A stretch of DNA of 32,165 nucleotides from Candidatus Doudnabacteria bacterium (GCA_023246055.1 JAHFJD010000007.1:1-32165), one strand, 5' to 3'; shown: positions 8,456 to 17,517, numbered from the stretch's first letter. The notes: generated by a model not told the origin, from the letters alone. A program made the numbers and translations.

Positions 8456-10962
8456 GTGATCCATTTCTAGTCATATTTTTTTTCCTGCTCCTCTTGGTTG
8501 TGGCGGGAGGCGTGGTTCTGTTTTGGTACCGCAGTAAAGTTCGCCGCGAGCTCGACGGACAGAGGCTCGTGGATTCGGTATTTCTTGAAGTCCTGATGAC
8601 GCGCGAAACTGGCAGTGCTGACAAGGAAAAAGAACCTGCAAAAGAAGAAAAGGAAATTATCGGAGTTGCCGAGCAGTTGTTCGCGACCCTGTCTCACCCG
8701 GAAAATCGGGGTTTTTCGATTTTCCTGCATGGCCGCGAAACCTTATCTTTTGAAATAGTGGCTATGCAGAAAAAGATTCATTTCCTGGTTTGTTGTCCAG
8801 CGCGGCTTCGCGATCTCGTTGAGAAGCAGATTCAAGCGCAGTATCCGACCGCGCAAATTGATCGTGTTTTGCCGCCGAAGGTCGTGAGATCTGGGGGAGG
8901 TATCTCGGCCATCGAACTCCGTTTACAAAAAAAATATTTTTATCCGATCAAGACTTACAAACTCATGGAGAGCGATCCGCTCAACTCTATCACGAGCAGT
9001 CTCTCCAAGCTTTCCGAAGAGGAAGCGGCAGCCGTGCAATTCATCCTCAGCCCCGCGTCTTTGGGCTGGCGAAGCCGTATCCTGCGGCGAGCCCGGGAAA
9101 TACAGAAAGGTGGGAGCATTTACGCTCACGATAACCCATTGCTCAAAGGCCTGCATATCTTCATGACTGCCATGACCGATGCCTTTCACAATGTTTCATC
9201 AAACAAGCGTAGCCCCGAGTCAAAGCTCGATCCATACCAGGAGCGTCAGCCCTTGACCCCTCTCCAGCAAGACGCAGTGAAAAAGCTCGAGGAGAAAGCT
9301 TCAAAAAACGCATTCGAGGCAAACCTCCGCATTGTGATTTCCTCCCGCGACAGTGAAATGGCCGGAAGCCATATGCGTAATATGATCGCATCCTTTATGC
9401 AGTTCACACAGTCACCGTTTAACGGTTTTCGCGTTTTGAACAAGAGCACAGCGAGAGTTGTTCGCGATTTTGTGTTTCGGTCCCTGAAATCGAGAATCTT
9501 CGGGAAAATGATTCTCAATACCGAGGAATGCGCGAGTATTTATCATTTCCCCACAAAATATATTCAAACTCCGAACGTCCGGTGGCTCTCGGCCAAGCGG
9601 GCGCCAGCGCCAGTAAACATTCCTGCGGAAGGCTTGCTTTTGGGGCTCAACAATTACCGCGGGGTGCGGTCTGAAATCCGGATCGCCCGCGACGACCGAC
9701 GTCGTCACATGTATATCATTGGCCGGACCGGCACTGGTAAATCAGAATTCATCAAAAACATGGTAGCGCAAGACATCCAGGCCGGAGAGGGTGTGGCTGT
9801 TGTTGATCCTCACGGCGACCTCGTTGAAGCGCTTCTTTTAGAGGTCCCGAAAGAGCGGGCGGATGATGTCGTGCTGTTTGAACCATTTGATATGGATCGG
9901 CCGATGGGCCTGAATATGCTCGAGGTGGCAAGCGACGAGGAAAAGGATTTTGCGGTCCAGGAAATGATTGAGATTTTTTATAAACTTTTCCCGCCGGAAA
10001 TGATTGGTCCGATGTTTGAACACAATATGCGCAACGTGATGCTCACTCTCATGGCTGACAAGCAGTACCCCGGGACCATTGCAGAGATTCCGCGAATGTT
10101 TACTGATCCCGAGTTTCAACGTTACAAGGTCGAAAAGGTCAGTGACGTCGTGGTCCGGGCATTTTGGGAGCAGGAAATGGCTAAAACCAGTGATTTTCAC
10201 AAATCGGAAATGCTCGGATATCTTATCTCCAAGGTTGGCCGGTTTGTGGAAAACGAAATGATGCGCAACATCATCGGCCAGCCGCATTCGGCTTTCAATC
10301 TCCGGCAAATCATGGACGAAGGCAAGATATTGCTCATCAATTTGTCCAAAGGCAAAACCGGTGAAGTGAACTCCAAACTCTTGGGACTGATCATCGTCTC
10401 GAAACTGCAGATGGCTGCGCTCTCGCGCGCTGATCTTCCGGAATCAGAGCGCCGCGATTTTTATCTGTACATCGATGAATTTCAGAATTTTGTGACGGAT
10501 AGCATTGCGACCATCTTGTCCGAGGCTCGGAAATACAAATTGAACCTGATCATGGCGCATCAGTATATTTCCCAGCTGGTTGCGGATAATAACACGAAGA
10601 TTCGCGATGCAGTGTTTGGCAACGCGGGCACTGTGGTGGCGTTCCGCATCGGCGTGGAGGACGCGGAAATTCTGTCCCGCGAATTTGCTCCCGTATTCAA
10701 CGAATTTGATGTCATCAACATCGACCGGTTTAACGCCTACATAAAACTCATGATTGCCGGGTCAGGTTCCCGGCCGTTTAATCTCGCGACTTTGCCGCCT
10801 CACCCGATGGTACCTGGGAAGATTGAAGCCGCGGCGGCATTGAAGAAGCTTTCCAAACTCAAATATGGCAGACCCAGAGCCGAGGTGGAAGCAGATATTG
10901 CGGCAAGCGCGAAGCTTGGCAAACTTACGGCTCCCTCTGGAGCTGTGGAGCGCAGCGCATGA
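8452..10962 (+). CDS. Membrane-anchored VirD4/TraD-like (type IV secretion coupling protein type) ATPase
   Basis: N-terminal TM; Walker A IIGRTGTGKSEFIKNM; VVDPHGDLVEALL; Walker B LYIDEFQNF; ARKYKLNLIMAHQYISQL. Confidence 0.9.
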   Translation: MSDPFLVIFFFLLLLVVAGGVVLFWYRSKVRRELDGQRLVDSVFLEVLMTRETGSADKEKEPAKEEKEIIGVAEQLFATLSHPENRGFSIFLHGRETLSFEIVAMQKKIHFLVCCPARLRDLVEKQIQAQYPTAQIDRVLPPKVVRSGGGISAIELRLQKKYFYPIKTYKLMESDPLNSITSSLSKLSEEEAAAVQFILSPASLGWRSRILRRAREIQKGGSIYAHDNPLLKGLHIFMTAMTDAFHNVSSNKRSPESKLDPYQERQPLTPLQQDAVKKLEEKASKNAFEANLRIVISSRDSEMAGSHMRNMIASFMQFTQSPFNGFRVLNKSTARVVRDFVFRSLKSRIFGKMILNTEECASIYHFPTKYIQTPNVRWLSAKRAPAPVNIPAEGLLLGLNNYRGVRSEIRIARDDRRRHMYIIGRTGTGKSEFIKNMVAQDIQAGEGVAVVDPHGDLVEALLLEVPKERADDVVLFEPFDMDRPMGLNMLEVASDEEKDFAVQEMIEIFYKLFPPEMIGPMFEHNMRNVMLTLMADKQYPGTIAEIPRMFTDPEFQRYKVEKVSDVVVRAFWEQEMAKTSDFHKSEMLGYLISKVGRFVENEMMRNIIGQPHSAFNLRQIMDEGKILLINLSKGKTGEVNSKLLGLIIVSKLQMAALSRADLPESERRDFYLYIDEFQNFVTDSIATILSEARKYKLNLIMAHQYISQLVADNNTKIRDAVFGNAGTVVAFRIGVEDAEILSREFAPVFNEFDVINIDRFNAYIKLMIAGSGSRPFNLATLPPHPMVPGKIEAAAALKKLSKLKYGRPRAEVEADIAASAKLGKLTAPSGAVERSA

Positions 10963-11081
10963 ATCTCGCGACTAGCAGGGGGAATAAGCATTTGCTTTAT
11001 TGGACTTGGCCTGTTATAATCAGACGGCAAGCTTTCAGCTGACGTTTTTTGATACAAAAGTAAATTTAATACCAAAATTCT

Positions 11082-11684
11082 GTGGATAAGCTATCGAATC
11101 TCGCGCTTTTAAGCCAAATGCTCGAAAGCGCGGAAAAAAATATTCAGTCCGCCAAACAACTCCTCCACGAAATCATGGGTACGAGGAGTTCGGTTCAGAG
11201 TATCACGGATAAAGCCAAGACCGTGGCAGTGTCGAGTGGTGGCAAAATCATCGAGGGGGTGTTTGATGGCCAGAACATGATGGGTCCGGATGGCAAAAAA
11301 TATCCGGTGCCGGCAAACTATGCTTCCAAATCGAAACTCATCGAGGGTGATGTGCTCAAACTTACTATTGCGGACGATGGCTCGTTTATCTATAAACAAA
11401 TCGGGCCCGTGGAGCGAGTCAAGAAACTTGGTGTGCTGTCGCAAACAGAAAACGGTGAATATCGCGTGGTGGCGGACGGCAAGAGTTTTCGCGTGCTCCT
11501 GGCCTCGCTTACTTATTTCAAGGCTGAACCGGGCGACCAAGTGACAATCATTGTGCCGCAAAACGGGGAAACGGATTGGGCCGCCGTGGAAAACGTGATT
11601 AAGGCTGACGGTCTATCAGTGGATGCCCCTTCCGCAGCCGCAAGCGCCGAAGACATTGACCGTGATCTTGAGCTCGGGGAGTAA
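11082..11684 (+). CDS. Conserved-looking hypothetical protein, coiled N-terminus plus beta-rich domain
   Basis: 200-aa ORF, GTG start, codon usage consistent with neighbours; no family recognised. Confidence 0.7.
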   Translation: MDKLSNLALLSQMLESAEKNIQSAKQLLHEIMGTRSSVQSITDKAKTVAVSSGGKIIEGVFDGQNMMGPDGKKYPVPANYASKSKLIEGDVLKLTIADDGSFIYKQIGPVERVKKLGVLSQTENGEYRVVADGKSFRVLLASLTYFKAEPGDQVTIIVPQNGETDWAAVENVIKADGLSVDAPSAAASAEDIDRDLELGE

Positions 11685-11845
11685 GAGCCTGTTGAAAAAC
11701 TTGCTTTTGAGATAAAATGTTCAGAATTTTGAGCGAAAACTTTGAAAAAAGCGGAAGCGATGCCAGAGCATCGATGAGCCTTTTGAAAAGTTTGCAGCCT
11801 AAATTCTGACATTTTAGCCAAATCTGAAGTTATTAAACAGGCTCT
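11684..11845. mobile_element. MITE-like 162-bp long hairpin element (copy 1)
   Basis: Ends AGAGCCTGTT…AACAGGCTCT; the two halves pair almost throughout; apex CGATGC-cag-a-GCATCG; TAA on both sides of GAGCC…GGCTC. Confidence 0.75.
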
Positions 11846-11850
11846 AAGAC

Positions 11851-12462
11851 GTGGGGTTTAAAAAAAAGGATTTTTGGGTAAGCATCATAACCGGTTTGAT
11901 AACTGGATTTTCTGTGTGGCAAATCGCGAATTTTTTGGGAGTCCAACGAATCGCGAATCTGTCATTTGCGTGGCTGCTTGTTGTAGTTCCTGTATCGTGG
12001 ATCTTGGGCGTTAACCTGGGTTATGTTTTGGGGAGGTTTGTTCCGTTTTTCAGTCAATTTGGCAAATTTGCCGCCATCGGGTTTACCAATGCGGCTGTGG
12101 ATTTTGGGATTTTGTATCTGCTCATTGGCATTTCCGGAAACGCTTCCGGTTATTTTTATGTGGGTTTCAAAACCTTGTCTTTTGTTTTTGCCGCTATACA
12201 TAGCTATTTGTGGAATAAATTCTGGGTTTTTGAATCAGGTGACTCACAAAAGCTTGGGCGGGAGATGGGCAGATTCCTTTTGATCACAATTTCCGCGGCA
12301 ATCATCAACGTGCTCGCGGCAGCAATCGTAGTCAACGTTATTGGTCCAAAGTTCGGTTTTATGGCAGAGGCCTGGGCCGGCATTGGTGCAGCCGTTGGTT
12401 CTGCCACAGCGCTGGTGTTCAGCTTCGTGGGCTTCCGCACAGTCGTATTTCGCCAGCGTTAA
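11851..12462 (+). CDS. GtrA family membrane protein
   Basis: FAAIGFTNAAVDFGILYLLI…SYLWNKFWVFES typical of GtrA; four hydrophobic segments; GTG start. Confidence 0.88.
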   Translation: MGFKKKDFWVSIITGLITGFSVWQIANFLGVQRIANLSFAWLLVVVPVSWILGVNLGYVLGRFVPFFSQFGKFAAIGFTNAAVDFGILYLLIGISGNASGYFYVGFKTLSFVFAAIHSYLWNKFWVFESGDSQKLGREMGRFLLITISAAIINVLAAAIVVNVIGPKFGFMAEAWAGIGAAVGSATALVFSFVGFRTVVFRQR

Positions 12463-12501
12463 AAGCAGGCTCTAATTTTGCAAATAGTGTAAAATTAGCA
12501 C

Positions 12502-13704
12502 ATGGATTACTGTCCTTATTGTCTGCCCACTAAACGCCGGTCCCACTGGGGTTTACATAGCGAATATTACATGGACAAAATCCGCCGGACGCTTATGCGG
12601 CCAGTGGATTTGATAGTCGGTGTCGTGATGCCAAAAGGGGACTGGCTTTGGGAAAAAATTTTGATATTTTTCAGTTTTTTTGGTCTCATAAAATTTGTGG
12701 GTGACCCGCCGCGCGAGCAGATTTTTAACCGCAGCCTCATCATTCTTGATGAAGCGAAAAAGCGGGGGATTGAGGTCGAGGCCATAAAAATTTTCGGTAA
12801 TTTTAAAAATGAATATCGCTACCGGTTACCGGGTCTGCGAGCCGGCGCATGGCGGTATTTTGAGGCTAATCCTCTGGCTGATGAGCACCGCAGTCTTTCT
12901 GATCACAAAGGCAGTTTTAAAAAATTGATGCGCAAAGCAGGTGTGCCAGTGCCAGAAGGCCAACTGTTCACCCGCCAGAGGCGGGCAATCGGCTACGCGG
13001 AAATTTTGGGGTTTCCACTGGTGGTGAAACCAGCTACCGGGTCACTTGGGTATCATTCAACATACGAGATTCAAAACCAGAATGAATTAAAAAGAGCTAT
13101 GGAGATTGCGCAAATTTTCCGTCCGGATTTTATTGTTGAGCGGCATATCCTCGGCGAAAATTTTCGCGCGACAGTTATCGGCCGCCAGCAGGTGTTTGTG
13201 TGCGGCAAGGATCGCGCAAACGTGGTGGGAGACGGGCGTTCCACGATTGGGGAGCTTATTGACGAAAAAAATTCCGATCCGAGAAGAGGAGATTATGGTC
13301 CAAAAAATGTGACTTTGCACAAGATTCCAAAAGATCACGCTATGTTGAGAGCGAGCCTCGCAGAGCAAAATCTCGATTTTGATTTTGTGCCGCTTCCCGG
13401 ACAAAAAATCTATTTGTTTAAAGATTTTGTGCCAGGCAGTGGCATAGATTTTGTAAATATCACAGGCAGAGTACACAAGGAAAATCTCGAATTGTTTTTG
13501 AAAGCTGCACGGGTCCTGGAAACCGATCTTGTTGGATTTGACCTTATTGCCGAGGATATGACACGTCCCTATTACGCACAAACCTTTGCCATGCTCGAAG
13601 CCAACAGCCTGCCATATCTCGACCTCCACCAATTTCCCTCGCACGGCGAGCCTTCTGATATCGCCAAAATCGTGTGGGATGTGACGATGGAAAAGCTGCT
13701 ATAA
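12502..13704 (+). CDS. ATP-grasp domain ligase (RimK/cyanophycin-synthetase-like)
   Basis: GFPLVVKPATGSLGYH, FIVERHILGENFRATVIG, LVGFDLIAED…FAMLEANSLPYLDLHQ. Confidence 0.83.
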   Translation: MDYCPYCLPTKRRSHWGLHSEYYMDKIRRTLMRPVDLIVGVVMPKGDWLWEKILIFFSFFGLIKFVGDPPREQIFNRSLIILDEAKKRGIEVEAIKIFGNFKNEYRYRLPGLRAGAWRYFEANPLADEHRSLSDHKGSFKKLMRKAGVPVPEGQLFTRQRRAIGYAEILGFPLVVKPATGSLGYHSTYEIQNQNELKRAMEIAQIFRPDFIVERHILGENFRATVIGRQQVFVCGKDRANVVGDGRSTIGELIDEKNSDPRRGDYGPKNVTLHKIPKDHAMLRASLAEQNLDFDFVPLPGQKIYLFKDFVPGSGIDFVNITGRVHKENLELFLKAARVLETDLVGFDLIAEDMTRPYYAQTFAMLEANSLPYLDLHQFPSHGEPSDIAKIVWDVTMEKLL

Positions 13705-13711
13705 TAGGGAT

Positions 13712-14503
13712 ATGGACAGACCAAAATACTACTGCGCAAACTGTGGGAGCGAGCAACACCCGACAGAAGCCCACGAAACCTCCCAGATCGAGTCTGAAGG
13801 GGGAAAAATGCATGTTGAATTCGGCGCCGCAATAGACAACAAAGCGCACGGACAAGACCACTATTTTATGAACACGGAACAACGCGCAATAGGTGTGTTT
13901 GATGGAGTTTCAGTAGGTCCTGGTGACGGAGGTCGAGCGGCGCGGTTGGCTGGGAGTCTTGGTGATAAATCGATGTCTACGGTTGCCAGGCAGACTGACA
14001 CAGATGACAATAAGCTCGTTGATTTGGAATACGATATGGCCAAGGTTCTGCGTGGGATAAATGAACAAATCAGGAATGCGAGAGATGGTGGGGAAGATAT
14101 TGGTGATACAATGGCTACAATCGCCAAAGTTGTGGAGGATCAGGGTCGTCAAAAGGTTGTGTGGGCGCACGTCGGTGATTCGCGAATCTATCACATCCGC
14201 GGAAATACTATCACGCGAATCAGCGCAGACGATACTCCTGTGGGCGAACTTTTCAAGCGAGGGATGATTATTATGGATAAAGCGGATAATCACCCGCGCC
14301 GCAACGAATACAACCTCGCCCTTGGCGCAGAACAAACGATCGCGCCGCAACAGGGCTCGTTTGAGTTGGAAGATGGGGATGTTGTAATGCTCACAACAGA
14401 TGGAATACATGATGTACTTTACGATTTGGCGAGCGTTAGGGAGAGAAAAAAAAGAGACGACGCAACCGCAGTTTTGTTAAAATTCGGGACGAAAAAAGTT
14501 TAA
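13712..14503 (+). CDS. PP2C-family protein phosphatase with an N-terminal CxxC segment
   Basis: GVFDGVSVGPGDGGRAAR, WAHVGDSRIYHIRGNTITRIS, VMLTTDGIHDVLYD, DDATAVLL. Confidence 0.87.
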   Translation: MDRPKYYCANCGSEQHPTEAHETSQIESEGGKMHVEFGAAIDNKAHGQDHYFMNTEQRAIGVFDGVSVGPGDGGRAARLAGSLGDKSMSTVARQTDTDDNKLVDLEYDMAKVLRGINEQIRNARDGGEDIGDTMATIAKVVEDQGRQKVVWAHVGDSRIYHIRGNTITRISADDTPVGELFKRGMIIMDKADNHPRRNEYNLALGAEQTIAPQQGSFELEDGDVVMLTTDGIHDVLYDLASVRERKKRDDATAVLLKFGTKKV

Positions 14504-14540
14504 AAAGCCGTGCGGCGCATGTCGCGAGGCTTTTATTTTT
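14502..14540 (+). terminator. Predicted terminator after the PP2C gene
   Basis: AAAAGCC gtGCG…CGCga GGCTTTT followed by ATTTTT. Confidence 0.6.
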
Positions 14541-14592
14541 GTGATATAATTTAACAAAGTTTATATTATCTTATTTCATAATTTTTAATGGG

Positions 14593-16056
14593 GTGAGTGA
14601 AGTTTTATACCGTAAATATCGGCCGCAGAGGTTTTCCGAGGTCGTGGGACAGAAAACCATCAAAACCATCCTGCAAAATGCAGTGCGCCTCCAAAAGCCC
14701 GCGCACGCATATTTGTTTTGCGGGCCTCGCGGCGTCGGCAAAACCACGCTCGCGCGTATTTTGGCCAAAGCCGTGAACTGCAAGGAGGTGAAAGACGGCG
14801 AGCCATGCAACGGGTGCTTGAATTGCGTCGCGATTCAAGAGGGCCGGTTTCTTGATCTTCTCGAAATAGATGCTGCGAGCTACACAGGCGTCGAGAATAT
14901 TCGGGACATCATCGAGCACGTGAAATTTTCGCCGAGCATCGGTCGCTATAAAGTGTTTATTATCGATGAGGTACACATGCTCTCCAAAGCCGCTTTCAAC
15001 GCGCTCCTCAAAACCCTGGAAGAGCCGCCTGCCCACGCCATATTCGTCCTGGCCACGACAGAAATTAACAAAGTCCCTGCGACTATTATTTCCCGGTCCC
15101 AGCGGTTTGATTTCCGGCGAATGTCTGTGTCCGAGATTTTGGAGATTTTTGACAAAATTATTGCCGACACAACTCTGAAAATCGAGCCAGAAGCCGAAAA
15201 ACTCATCGCCGGGGCAGCCGATGGCAGTCTACGGGATGGTTTGTCGATTCTCGATCAGATCGCGAGCTTCGGCAGTACCAATATCACTTCCTCCGAGGTT
15301 GAGGAAATCCTCGGACTCGTCAGGCTTTCGACCTCGCAACTTTTTTTGGATTTGATTATTTCAGAAAACCGCGCTGGGGCTGTGAAGTTCGTAAAAGACA
15401 TAAGCTTTGAAGGGCGGGATCTCGTGCAGTTCACCCGTAGCGTTTTAGAGTATTTGCGTTTGGTGCTGCTGGTCAGAGTCGACGAAAAAAATTTAGCGGA
15501 AATTGGACTCGCGGCTGAAGAGGCAGCTAAACTTCGGCAGCAAGCCACGGCCATGAGCCCAGTTAAATTGTCGGCCACAATTCGTGAGATGTTGGAAGCA
15601 TTTCGGCAATCAAAACTCACGCCTGTGGCGGAAATGCCGCTCCTCATGGCAGTGCTGGCTCTGACACCCGAAAAAACTAATATCGAGGTTTTGCCGCAAG
15701 AAACCAAAAGTCCCACTACCAGCTACTCACTACCAACTACTATTCTAGACCTCGGCATGATAGTAGACCGCTGGGCAGACGTTCTGGCCAAAGTGAAAGA
15801 ATATAATCATTCGCTCATCTCGAGTCTGCGTCTGGGGCGGATTTTGAAAATCGAGAATGCTGATCTCGTATTGGTGTTTCCGTACAGCTTTCATCGCGAT
15901 ACGATTGACGCGCGCAAAAATCGAATCGTTTTGGAGCAGGTCCTCGATGAAGTATTTGGCCAGAAGCTCCGTGTTAAAGTGTTTTTGGAGAAGGACATCA
16001 AAGAAGAAAATGATCTGCTTGCAGAAGCCGTGAAAGTACTGGGTAAAGGGATATGA
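14593..16056 (+). CDS. dnaX: DNA polymerase III subunit gamma/tau
   Basis: LYRKYRPQRFSEVVGQ, FCGPRGVGKTTLARILAKAVNC, CNGCLNC, IIDEVHMLSKAAFNALLKTLEEPPAHAIFVLATTE; GTG start. Confidence 0.96.
   Translation: MSEVLYRKYRPQRFSEVVGQKTIKTILQNAVRLQKPAHAYLFCGPRGVGKTTLARILAKAVNCKEVKDGEPCNGCLNCVAIQEGRFLDLLEIDAASYTGVENIRDIIEHVKFSPSIGRYKVFIIDEVHMLSKAAFNALLKTLEEPPAHAIFVLATTEINKVPATIISRSQRFDFRRMSVSEILEIFDKIIADTTLKIEPEAEKLIAGAADGSLRDGLSILDQIASFGSTNITSSEVEEILGLVRLSTSQLFLDLIISENRAGAVKFVKDISFEGRDLVQFTRSVLEYLRLVLLVRVDEKNLAEIGLAAEEAAKLRQQATAMSPVKLSATIREMLEAFRQSKLTPVAEMPLLMAVLALTPEKTNIEVLPQETKSPTTSYSLPTTILDLGMIVDRWADVLAKVKEYNHSLISSLRLGRILKIENADLVLVFPYSFHRDTIDARKNRIVLEQVLDEVFGQKLRVKVFLEKDIKEENDLLAEAVKVLGKGI
15714..15741 (+). 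repeat. 14-bp (2x7) tandem repeat inside dnaX
   Basis: CACTACCAGCTACT|CACTACCAACTACT, one mismatch. Confidence 0.8.
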
Positions 16057-16568
16057 CCAACGACTCCATTAAATTTCTCAAATTTATTAATCCCACCCGT
16101 GGGGAATTGCTGTTTTCCGAAGTCCTCGAGGAAATTGTGCTGTTTATGAAAGCCGAGGCCCGAGCGCAGTACCGGGTGATGATCGGTTCTGATTCGAACG
16201 GCTATGGCGATCTCGATCTTGTGTCAGTGGTCGCTGTGCACCGGGTCGGCAATGGCGGGCGATATTTTTGGTTTCGCCAATCGCGGGCTGGCATTAAAAC
16301 ATTGCGGCAAAAAATTTATGCCGAGGTCGAGGCCTCCCTGGAACTCGCGAGTTTGTTTTTACCGGCTTTTCGCAGTGAGCTAAAATCTGCTGAAGCCCGC
16401 GAAGAGTGGCCGTTTGATTTTGAGATTCATGTGGATGTGGGGACAAAAGGGGAGACGCGTGACCTCATACACGAAGTCACAGGCATGGTGACGGCTTATG
16501 GATACCAGGTGCAGGTTAAACCCCAATCCGCGGCCGCCACGAGCCTTGCAGATAAACACGTAAAATAA
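16053..16568 (+). CDS. DUF458/YkuK family (RNase H-like) protein
   Basis: RVMIGSDSNGYGDLDLVSVVAVHR…; ATGA overlap with dnaX. Confidence 0.78.
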   Translation: MTNDSIKFLKFINPTRGELLFSEVLEEIVLFMKAEARAQYRVMIGSDSNGYGDLDLVSVVAVHRVGNGGRYFWFRQSRAGIKTLRQKIYAEVEASLELASLFLPAFRSELKSAEAREEWPFDFEIHVDVGTKGETRDLIHEVTGMVTAYGYQVQVKPQSAAATSLADKHVK

Positions 16569-16607
16569 AGAATTTTGTATATTTATTTAATTTAAGGGTT
16601 GAGTTAG

Positions 16608-16647
16608 ATATACCACAGATTTCATGATCATGAAATCTGTGGTATAT
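16608..16647. repeat. Perfect 40-bp palindrome without spacer
   Basis: ATATACCACAGATTTCATGA|TCATGAAATCTGTGGTATAT. Confidence 0.97.
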
Positions 16648-16671
16648 ATGAATTTTTGAGGTGAGAACCAT

Positions 16672-16701
16672 AAAAAAAGAGGCTCTGACGGATCAGAGCC
16701 T
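16672..16701 (-). terminator. Rho-independent terminator of the minus-strand small-ORF cluster
   Basis: Minus strand AGGCTCTGA-tccg-TCAGAGCCT followed by CTTTTTTT. Confidence 0.8.
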
Positions 16702-16736
16702 TTGGGCGGGCGGTGCGTGGCGGTGGAGACTGAAAT

Positions 16737-16994
16737 TCACCTGCGACCCAAAAGAGTCGCGTCAATCCACCGAATCTGGTCTTCGAGCATTTTTCTCTTG
16801 TCACCAGTGACATTTTGCATGTCAATCGTTAGTTGATCACGCAGAGCGCGGAGCTGCTTTGTTGTCCCTTCGATTCCCGGTGCGCCATGTCTGGCCATCC
16901 GGTTGTCGATGAACTTTTGCGGATCTTGCGGGAAGTTTTTTCGCATTAAGTCACCCATTTTTCCGGGCGTGGGATGATCCTTACGCCCCACCAT
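16737..16994 (-). CDS. Hypothetical small protein
   Basis: 85-aa ORF followed by a good terminator; no family recognised. Confidence 0.5.
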   Translation of the reverse strand: MVGRKDHPTPGKMGDLMRKNFPQDPQKFIDNRMARHGAPGIEGTTKQLRALRDQLTIDMQNVTGDKRKMLEDQIRWIDATLLGRR

Positions 16995-17110
16995 CTCATG
17001 TTATCTTTCGACAACAATTCGGTTGCAGGTTTGGGTTTGATTGCCTTGATTTTCGCAGTTACTGCCGCGAATCGTCCAGTTGCTTGTGGTTTCTGCTTTT
17101 GCTTCTTCAT
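16946..17110 (-). CDS. Hypothetical small basic protein
   Basis: AGGAGGTAGGAGTGACA-ATG Shine-Dalgarno; MKKQKQKPQATGRFAAVTAKIKAIKPKPATELL…. Confidence 0.5.
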   Translation of the reverse strand: MKKQKQKPQATGRFAAVTAKIKAIKPKPATELLSKDNMRWWGVRIIPRPEKWVT

Positions 17111-17213
17111 TGTCACTCCTACCTCCTCTTTGTTCGCGCTGTCGTCGTAAGTATGCTTTAAACCCAAATGGGTCGCACCCGCAATAACAGGGATTTATAG
17201 CATCAGGTTCCAC
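17001..17213 (-). CDS. Possible small Cys-containing protein (second half may be non-coding frame)
   Basis: GTG start overlapping the upstream ORF end; MEPDAINPCYCGCDPFGFKAYLRRQREQRGG…. Confidence 0.3.
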   Translation of the reverse strand: MEPDAINPCYCGCDPFGFKAYLRRQREQRGGRSDNEEAKAETTSNWTIRGSNCENQGNQTQTCNRIVVER

Positions 17214-17427
17214 AGATTTTGCCCCCTTCTTGTTTTTGAGTTATTTCTTCCATGTCTCGTTCAAAGAATGCAAACGGCTTGTTTACTGCCAGCCGGAAAT
17301 ATGTTGAGGAGTCAGTTGATGTGGTTGTCAAGGGTAGGGATGGTTGATGTGTACATGAGTTTCTGCATTCTGTGCATGCACGCTTATCGACTGGACATGT
17401 TACATGCCGAACCTCGTCATCTTTCAT
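17203..17427 (-). CDS. Hypothetical small Cys-rich protein
   Basis: AAGGAG-aaacg-ATG Shine-Dalgarno; CPVDKRACTECRNSC (Cx6CxxCx3C). Confidence 0.5.
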   Translation of the reverse strand: MKDDEVRHVTCPVDKRACTECRNSCTHQPSLPLTTTSTDSSTYFRLAVNKPFAFFERDMEEITQKQEGGKICGT

Positions 17428-17517
17428 CGTTTCTCCTTCTCGTTTGCAAGGTGGTTCTGAAGTGGAATTAGAAGTTTGAAGATTTAACTTCTCATTCCCA
17501 GCTCCACTTCACATCCT

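Noticed and set aside
12461-12475. AGCAGGCTCTAA after the GtrA gene as a third copy of the MITE-like end
   Set aside because: Only about 9 bp match one terminus; too short to support without more copies.
13087-13644. 185-aa minus-strand ORF inside the ATP-grasp gene
   Set aside because: Shadow ORF; the plus frame carries the ATP-grasp motifs.
15669-15680. A6 run in dnaX as a classical tau/gamma frameshift site
   Set aside because: The run (CCC GAA AAA ACT) is not in A_AAA_AAG register, and the downstream frame continues normally to the dnaX stop.
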